Part shown: positions 57,801 to 64,000 of the stretch, in pieces
Layout: the number at the start of each line of letters is the position of its first letter
How positions within the stretch are numbered: the stretch's first letter is position 1
Origin: Neurospora intermedia
Taxonomy: Eukaryota > Ascomycota > Sordariomycetes > Sordariales > Sordariaceae
Assembly: GCA_037102815.1 (NCBI GenBank)
Contig: BTPP01000003.1
Coordinates: 3,472,001-3,536,000, forward strand
Direction: 5' to 3'
Length of the DNA stretch: 64,000 nt
The notes under the pieces: generated by a model
The model's input: the letters and a program-made list of their open reading frames with translations, nothing else
The model's database searches: none
What the model was told of the DNA's origin: nothing
Translations under genes and position numbers: made by a program

Positions 57801-58317
57801 TTTCTTTCCAGTCTGTCTCAACTGCCAGGCAACACAGTTACCTCCCACCTCTAGGAGGCCGACAAACAAAACCGCCGCTGCTTTCCTCTTTCTGTGGTGT
57901 AATCGAAACACCACACTTCCAAGTCGTTGTACGATCACCGTCATACCAAACCGGAATGACCATCTACACCAAATCCGCAACACCGTACTACCAGGACTCA
58001 ACCACCAGGCCTCCGTCCTAGTGACATCTCATCCGCGCCTCATTTGCCGTTTACAACAATCTCAAACCCGCAATATACCCTCCAGTCCCGCTCAAAACCC
58101 ACCCCTCCTTGCAAAGTCTCCATGTCTTTCCGTGGAAAGTTTTATTCACCACTCCAAATCTAGACCCCGAACATCTCAGACCTTCTCTTAGCTAGCTTGA
58201 GAGAAGCCAATCCAAAACAACCTCTTCCTTGCCGGTGCGCAACTTTGCCTACCCCGGAGCGACCCTCGAATTGACCGCTATCACCTAGCCATATCATCAA
58301 CCACTACAACTGGTTCA
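51837..58317. other. Gene-poor stretch of about 6.5 kb
   Basis: No frame on either strand shows a domain. Low-complexity landmarks are an AAAG-rich run at 52122-52160, T and A runs at 53102-53135 and a 24-base T run at 57000-57023. The palindromic motif TAGGTACCTAGG lies at 53569-53580. The last 800 bp are C/T-rich on the plus strand, the usual look of a long Neurospora promoter and 5' leader. A 241-codon minus frame (54789-55514) and a 206-codon plus frame (57571-58191) are not convincing. Confidence 0.5.
57000..57023. repeat. Homopolymer T tract, 24 bases
   Basis: A run of T residues preceded by CTCTCTC and followed by CCTTCTTCTCC. Ordinary low-complexity DNA of the gene-poor stretch; exact length is uncertain. 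Confidence 0.85.
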
Positions 58318-60138
58318 ATGTCGATGGGGATGGACCGCCTCGAGAAGAGGCTGGACCGGTTGGAGAGATTTTTCCACAGAAAGAGGAAGCTGTCGCCGCG
58401 CCAGTTGGCCGCTGTTGAAAGTGGACCTTTCACATCGCTTTCGCACTCGGCTTCAGCTCCAACTATCCAAAAATTTCCAACGCCATCCTTCATCAGACCG
58501 ACTTCAACTCGCATGCTGGCTAGGGAGGAGGTAACATTGGCGCGCCAAAGTGCCCGACGCACAAAGAGCCTCCCCGAATCTCCAAGCGATCCCTATAGTC
58601 CGTCCTTCTCGACTTCCGAGCATGGACTCAGAACTGGATTTACCCCCAGGCGGCGCATTCAGGGCCCTTCAGTACCCCAGCGGTCTTCTTCCCTAGTCAG
58701 CAGACAAATGGACGCTTCTTTAGCCGAACTTCTCGAGTTCAGTTTTTCCGGTCGCTCTACAAGGAGCCACGATGAGCTATCTGCTTTATCTATGCGCCGC
58801 TCGAGGTCCGGTCACAAGTCACCTTCACGCTCGACTTCCATATCGATTTCGCCGCGAGCGCAGCCAGGCAGGAAACGCCATCCCAGCCTACACATCCACA
58901 CACATCTGCAGACACCTTTGTCATTAGCGCAGCAACATAAATCTTGTGACTCAATGCTTTCCCTGTCACCGACGTCTCTCTCGCATGGGCAACTTACTCC
59001 GGCTGCCTCTCCAAGACTGATCCCGCTCCCTGCTTCAGGACCCAACGAGCTGCATGAAATCACCTTGTCACCGTCGAGAAGCCCTCCAAGTCGGACTGCG
59101 ACACTTGTCTGTAAAAAGCCCGTCTCGGAGTTGAAGACTCCGGTCAGCGACCTTAGCAAAGAAAGATTTGCCCCTTCCATCAGGATCAACACCATTCTTC
59201 GGGAACCCAGCTTCAATGACTTCTTGGCCCTTAGCGATGATGATATCGCTGATGATCTTGCCAACGAGCAATCGCTGTCGCAGACAAGTTACATAACGTC
59301 TTCGGGGTCATCAAGCTACGATCTGCCGCTGAATCGTTTCGCTTCAATTTCCTCTCCGCACATGGTGAGCGATCACCCCCTGTTGACACTTTCCCCTCCT
59401 CTGGCCAGCAAGCCTGCTACTACAGCAGCCTTTGAAGCTGCTCGGATTGCGTCAAAATATCACTTTGACCTTGTGTATGTGGTCAACCTGTGGCCCAGTC
59501 GGAATGGCTCTATCCAGTCCACCGGTTTCTCAAAGAGGTCATCCATGTCATCGCTTTCGACCTCCACGACCCTTCTCAACTCTCCTTCGTCCCCTAGCGC
59601 ATCGTTTTCCGCCACGTCGACAGAGGAAAACCTCGGACTGCTGTTTCCGCTACCCTCTGAATATCGAACTATGACTGGTCGTTTGTTGGCCGCGTACGGG
59701 CTACATTCTCTCATGAGCCCGTTCCGTATCTCAGCACCGGTTCACCGCAAGATTCTCGAATCTGATCACTGGTTGGAATATCGCAGCGACGATGCGGCTG
59801 AGAATGAATTCGCTGAAGGTTATAGCTGCTCGTTCTACACTGGAAGTACTTATCCAGGTCCTTTCAGCGTGCTTGGCGAGAAGACAGGCAGGCATGGCGG
59901 CGTCAAGAACCACGGAATTGTATTTGCGGCATATCGCCTGCCGCACAATGCCGCTACCATAAGCGGAAGTAGCGTGAAGGAGCTGAAGGAGCTCCGCAAG
60001 GATGCCGAAGCGCTGGTGAATCTGGCACTCGATACCTATACGGATCACAAAGAGAAACGGGGAGACGGGACGTGGAGGTGCACCCTGGATGACGATAAGA
60101 TCGTGCCAGTGGTCAGTCGACAGTTGCTCGTGCGTTAA
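58318..60138 (+). CDS. Conserved serine-rich fungal protein, function unknown
   Basis: A single open frame of 606 residues starting at MSMGMDRLEKRLDRLERFF, a short amphipathic helix. Residues about 20-360 are Ser/Pro/Arg-rich and look disordered, with many S-P/R-S sites. Residues about 360-590 look folded and conserved: AAFEAARIASKYHFDLVYVV, then ENLGLLFPLPSEYRTMTGRLLAAYGLHSL, SDHWLEYRSDD and KNHGIVFAAYRL. The alternating hydrophobic strands could be a GAF-like or other sensory fold, but this is only an impression. It is probably a phosphorylated cytosolic or nuclear regulator. No intron is needed and no signal peptide or membrane span is present. An in-frame ATG occurs also at residues 3 and 5. 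Confidence 0.85.
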   Translation: MSMGMDRLEKRLDRLERFFHRKRKLSPRQLAAVESGPFTSLSHSASAPTIQKFPTPSFIRPTSTRMLAREEVTLARQSARRTKSLPESPSDPYSPSFSTSEHGLRTGFTPRRRIQGPSVPQRSSSLVSRQMDASLAELLEFSFSGRSTRSHDELSALSMRRSRSGHKSPSRSTSISISPRAQPGRKRHPSLHIHTHLQTPLSLAQQHKSCDSMLSLSPTSLSHGQLTPAASPRLIPLPASGPNELHEITLSPSRSPPSRTATLVCKKPVSELKTPVSDLSKERFAPSIRINTILREPSFNDFLALSDDDIADDLANEQSLSQTSYITSSGSSSYDLPLNRFASISSPHMVSDHPLLTLSPPLASKPATTAAFEAARIASKYHFDLVYVVNLWPSRNGSIQSTGFSKRSSMSSLSTSTTLLNSPSSPSASFSATSTEENLGLLFPLPSEYRTMTGRLLAAYGLHSLMSPFRISAPVHRKILESDHWLEYRSDDAAENEFAEGYSCSFYTGSTYPGPFSVLGEKTGRHGGVKNHGIVFAAYRLPHNAATISGSSVKELKELRKDAEALVNLALDTYTDHKEKRGDGTWRCTLDDDKIVPVVSRQLLVR

Positions 60139-60684
60139 GACCCGAGAATTTCCTATCACCATATGTCCTCGAACAGAGAGGGTCACATGTTTTCAAGGTT
60201 ATCCAACAAACAAGAAAGAAGTAAGGATACTGCCTGGCCTTACAATTGAGGTCCTGTGGGGATATCGACAAGGCCGTCGAAACTCCCATCGTTTCTGTTC
60301 ATCTACGCAACATGATTTTCCCTGGTTGGCAATTTACTAGGGTATGAGGTTAGGAAAACTCAAAAGGCGCAAGGGTGCGGGCTTGTATGTATGAATGAAT
60401 GAAAAGACGATGTGCGATACCCAATCAAAATAATGACAAATACATAATTAACTTGTAGTATTCTAGACGTTGCTTTTCCACCTTTTTGTCTTTGAACTTC
60501 AAGATCACTACCATTGCCCAGATGCGCATCATAATGAAGCAAAAGAGTTTTCTCGACCCGGATTAACTTTGGTTGTCGACATCTATAGGAACATAAAGGC
60601 TCTGTTAGTTCGTTGGTATTCCTAAGCCCCAAGTATATTGAACAATGCAAAAACAGACAAACAAATCATTACAACCCTTCCCTT
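60139..60684. other. Intergenic between convergent genes
   Basis: The two facing 3' flanks. No open frame of note. The tail on the right belongs to the minus-strand nop2 message. Confidence 0.5.
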
Positions 60685-63269
60685 TTACTTCTTAGCCACC
60701 TTCTTCTTCTTGTCGCCAGCCTTCTTCGGCGTGGCGGCACCGGCGGTGGCCTTGGGCTTCTCCTCAACCTTCTTGGTGGGTTTGACCGCCTCCTTCTTAG
60801 CCTTGGCATCAACCGTCTTAGTCTGCTTCTCAACAACCTCAAGCTTCTCAATCTTCTCAGTCACCTCAGCAGCCTGCTCCTTAGCACCCTCCTTGGACGA
60901 CTCCTCAGTCTTCTTCTCCTCCTTCTTACCAACAGGCTTCTTAAGAGCCCTAGGATCCAAGCCTCTCCTGCGCATAGCGTTGCGCTTGGCGCGCTCCATG
61001 TACTCCTTGTCCTCACCATCATCAAAACCGCCAAAGTCATCCTGGGCTTCGCACTCGGCACCAATGGGCGTCTTGTCGACGACTTCTTGGGCTTCCTGGG
61101 AAGCTTGGCCGTCCAGAGGCTTGTTGGACTTGTCGACGCCGTTGGCGCGGACAGCAGTGGCGGGCGTGGGGCCGAGTTTCTGGAACTTGGCGACGAAGAA
61201 ACCGTCGACTAGAGGTTTGTGTTAGTGATGAAGGAGGGAAGGGAGGGAAAGGGGGTATGGGGAGGCGAAACTTACCGTTGTAAAGATGGGGGTAGTATCT
61301 GCGGGTGAGCTTGAGGCTAGGGTGGAACGATTTGCCCATGAAGCTGGTGAAGCCTTCCTTGCCGAAAGCCAAACCAGTCTCAACGAGCTTGACGTTGGGA
61401 CGGCGGCTGAGCGCATAGGCAACGACTTGCTCACTGTTTGTATTTTTGGGTTAGCGTCTTCTGAAAGTGAACAGTCAAGGACGATATGGAAGACGCACTT
61501 TTCCTCAACGGCAACGGAACACGTCGAATAGACAACGTAACCACCAGTCTTGCTGGCATGGTCAACCGAGTCGATGGCAGCCAGGAGAAGCTGTTTTTGG
61601 AGATGGGGGAGCTGCAGGAAATCCTTCTCATCTCTGTTGGTCTTGACAGAGGGATCCTTGGCAATGACACCAGTACCCGAGCATGGGGCATCGAGCAAGA
61701 CTCTGTCAAAGCCACCCATGACCCTGGGGAACTCACGCGCATCGTAGTTGCATACGATGACGTTCCTCGCGCCTAGTCTGTGAATGTTACCAATCAAACC
61801 CTTGGCACGCTGCTTGCTGGGATCGTTCGCAAAGATCACACCGGTGTTCTTCATCAACGCCGCCATATGGGTGGTCTTGCCACCGGGGGCAGAGGCCATA
61901 TCGAGAACACGCTCGCCCTCCTGGGGGCAGAGAGCCATCACGGGCAGGAACGAAGACGCGGCCTGGAGGATATAGTGACCAGCCAGATACTCAGGCGTGG
62001 CACCGAGGGGAACGCTTTATGCCCAAGTTGTTAGCCATTTGCGTGTATCGGGTCGTTGTAGTCCTGGTTTGGAATATACGTACTTCGAGTCAAAGACTTG
62101 CAGACCGACCTTGGACCACTTGCCTACAGGCTCGAGTGTGACACCGCGGTTGATGAGTGCTTGGGCAAGATCGCGGCGATGTGTTCGAAGGGTGTTTGTA
62201 CGGATAACGACGGGGCGAGCACTCTCGTTGGCTTCGAAAAAGGCGAACGCCTCTCTGGGAGGGAACAGGTTGCTACAAACAGTCAGACAGTTTCCCCACT
62301 GGTGATATTGCCGCAGACGGGCATGCGACAGGTTGTAAAACATACAAAAGCTTTTCAGCGAGGTACTCGTTGTAACCGTAGTCTGGCAAACTCTGAAGTT
62401 AACATTTGTGCATTCCACGAGAAGTACTGCCCAAGGAGCATCGGGTCCTTACAGGCACAGATATCCTTGATGAGTTGGCTGGTGTACTCGGCGCGACTCT
62501 TGCCCTCTTCCGCCGAATTCGAAAAGTCGTCCAGGATACGGATGGCGTCTGTTATCCTCGTCCTCAACATCTGGAGATCGGGCGCCAGCAAAGTTTTGGT
62601 CTTGGTCTGAAGTTGGTCGTCGTCATCACCGAGGTCATCACCACCAGCGATGTTGGTCTGGAGCGCCTCGTCGCGCAATTCGGCCTCGTTCTCCTCTGCT
62701 TCCTTCTCTCTTTGCATATCCAATTTCCTCGAAAGACCCTCGATGTTGGCGGCTGTGAGCTTCTCCTCTCTATCCTCTTCGTCATCCTCATCGTCAGAGA
62801 AGACGAATGCCTCCTTCTTGGTAGCACCGTCCTGGTCGGAATCGTAAACCGAGTCGTCGTCAGTGCCGAGGAAATCGTCTCCTAGCTTTTGAACGTCCAT
62901 CTCATCGCCGTCGATATCAAGGTCCTCCAGGTCGGACGCGCCAAACTCGTCGTCCATCTCCTCGTCATGATCGGGCGAAGGCGCCTTTGCCTTCTTAGGC
63001 TTCTTGGACTCCTTGGACCTGTGGGCGGGCTTTATGCCGGTCTTCTTCACCTCCTTGACCTCCTTCTTGGCGCCCTTGACTGCAACAGTGTTGGAACCGG
63101 ATGTCTTGGGCTGCTTCTTGACAATCTTCTGCTTCTTGGATCTTCTAGTGTCGACTTCGGTCGTGGTTTCGTCAAAGGGAATGCCCTTCTTGCGCTTGAG
63201 GTTGGCGAAGTGCTCCTCCGAGAGGGGCTCAGGAGGGCCCTGTTTCTGCATGCGACGTCCGACACCCAT
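60685..63269 (-). CDS. nop2: Nop2-type 25S rRNA (cytosine-C5) methyltransferase
   Basis: Six exons: 63269-62453, 62382-62346, 62272-62084, 62014-61499, 61433-61276 and 61208-60685. Every junction is GT...AG and the phases agree, giving 746 residues. The N-terminal 250 residues are a charged nucleolar region (K-rich, then acidic, DDEFGASDLEDLDIDGDEMD). The RsmB/NSUN1 catalytic domain follows: YYGYNEYLAEKLFNLFPP, VPLGATPEYLAGHYILQAASS, the AdoMet-binding LDMASAPGGKTTH (about 389), DAPCSGTGV (about 459) and STCSVAVEE (about 512), whose two cysteines are the catalytic pair. The C-terminal tail is a lysine-rich region ending KKKKVAKK. It acts in the nucleolus on the large-subunit rRNA and in 60S assembly. 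The second exon is only 37 bp. ATG 63269 has the best context (ATCAAAATGGGT); an upstream in-frame ATG at 63344 exists. Confidence 0.96.
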
Positions 63270-64000
63270 TTTGATGGTATTGCTGGTCGTCTGGTGGTGA
63301 TTGGGATGTTGTTGGGGTTGGTTTGAACACTGATAGCCCACCATCGACAGGCGCTTGTGGATATTTCTCCGGGTCGATTTTCTTTTCTGAAAAAGCTTAT
63401 CGATAGCAATGCCAAGTCTCTTTCCTCAAATCGGGTTCCACCCCACTGCGGTCCCAAAAGGTGAGCCATTGGTCAGTGCCCCACATTAGTCAAGCTGGGC
63501 CAAGTTCAGAATCCCTGTAGCAACAGCTGACGCTACCCCTGGAGCTGGGCTGTTCTGGAGTCGGGAACAGCTGCCCCTGGAGCCCGGCATGAACGGCGCC
63601 CCCGGAGGCAGGCGGCCTAGAGGTAAGGTACCTAGGAAATGGAAGGACCGTCTGACGGATCTCGCAGGAGAGGCGATCAATGCGGGCAAAGGAAAGTAGA
63701 AGGATGACGGGATGAGGCGGGCAACCTGGACCGGGCGGACAGCTTAAAGCGAAGGGGGCAGGCAGGCCTCCCGGGCAGGCGCCTGCCGCCTGGTCTAGGC
63801 GCACCCGACGCAGGGGGAAGCACTGAATGGAGCCGGCGCCGGTGGGCGGTGGATGCCCCGGCCGCGAGGTCCCGTGTTAACACATCACTCAAAAGCAGGC
63901 AGGTACCTAACCTGAGAGGTACTACCTTCCGTCTGCACTGAACGGTTGCGGCATGTACAAACACACCGGACAGCTGGAGAGGCATCTCACCTCAGCACCT
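63270..64000. other. Upstream region of nop2, no gene recognised
   Basis: Promoter and leader of nop2 next to 63270. Further right the DNA is GC-rich with near-repeats of CCCCTGGAGC (63536-63545, 63573-63582) and two copies of the intergenic motif: AGGTACCTAGG at 63626-63636 and CAGGTACCTAACC at 63900-63912. No frame shows a domain. Confidence 0.5.

Noticed and set aside
57571-58191. 206-codon plus-strand frame upstream of the serine-rich gene
   Set aside because: It consists of C/T-rich sequence typical of a Neurospora leader and reads as Ser/Pro/Leu-rich without domain. Better explained as 5' untranslated region.

Overview
The window is nuclear DNA of a filamentous ascomycete, almost certainly Neurospora crassa or a very close relative. 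The evidence is a gene for the mitochondrial ATP synthase alpha subunit whose spliced product (551 residues) matches my memory of the Neurospora protein throughout. Short introns carry GT...AG ends and CTAAC-type branch sites, coding regions are C-ending and GC-rich, and one transposon remnant is so AT-rich and so poor in CpA/TpG that it looks like the work of repeat-induced point mutation (RIP).

Layout. 1.4-9.7 kb: a Zn2Cys6 transcription factor and a PX-PH-RhoGAP protein (Bem3 type), both on the minus strand. 9.7-19.2 kb: a gene-poor block. It holds a 40-base T tract, a 3.3-kb Mutator-like (MULE) element with about 90-115 bp terminal inverted repeats and an 8-bp target duplication (interior wrecked by RIP-like decay, ends not), and a 179-bp mariner/Fot1-like MITE. 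19.2-26.3 kb: a basic/acidic repeat protein, an MFS transporter and a 2EXR-domain protein, all minus. 26.3-30.1 kb: no recognisable gene. 30.1-36.6 kb: a thioredoxin-like/PITH protein, a fungal protein with a hydrophobic C-terminal segment, and a PRA1-family protein whose 3' end overlaps the open frame of a second protein. 38.9-44.7 kb: a small secreted protein, a GH131 glucanase and dipeptidyl aminopeptidase B. 46.8-51.8 kb: atp-1 and ATP-dependent NAD(P)HX dehydratase. 51.8-58.3 kb: a long gene-poor stretch. 58.3-63.3 kb: a serine-rich protein of unknown function and the rRNA methyltransferase Nop2.

The genes do not form a metabolic cluster. They are mostly housekeeping functions: polarity GTPase control, mitochondrial ATP synthesis, repair of damaged NAD(P)H, ribosome biogenesis, Golgi/vacuolar proteolysis and Rab membrane traffic. 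Two neighbouring convergent genes encode secreted products (small Cys protein and GH131). No tRNA, rRNA, CRISPR or replication origin could be supported.

The best leads are the RIP-decayed MULE with intact ends, the MITE with an internal duplication, the PRA1/second-ORF overlap, a thioredoxin domain lacking its CxxC, and a palindromic GGTACCTAGGTACC-type motif scattered through the intergenic DNA.
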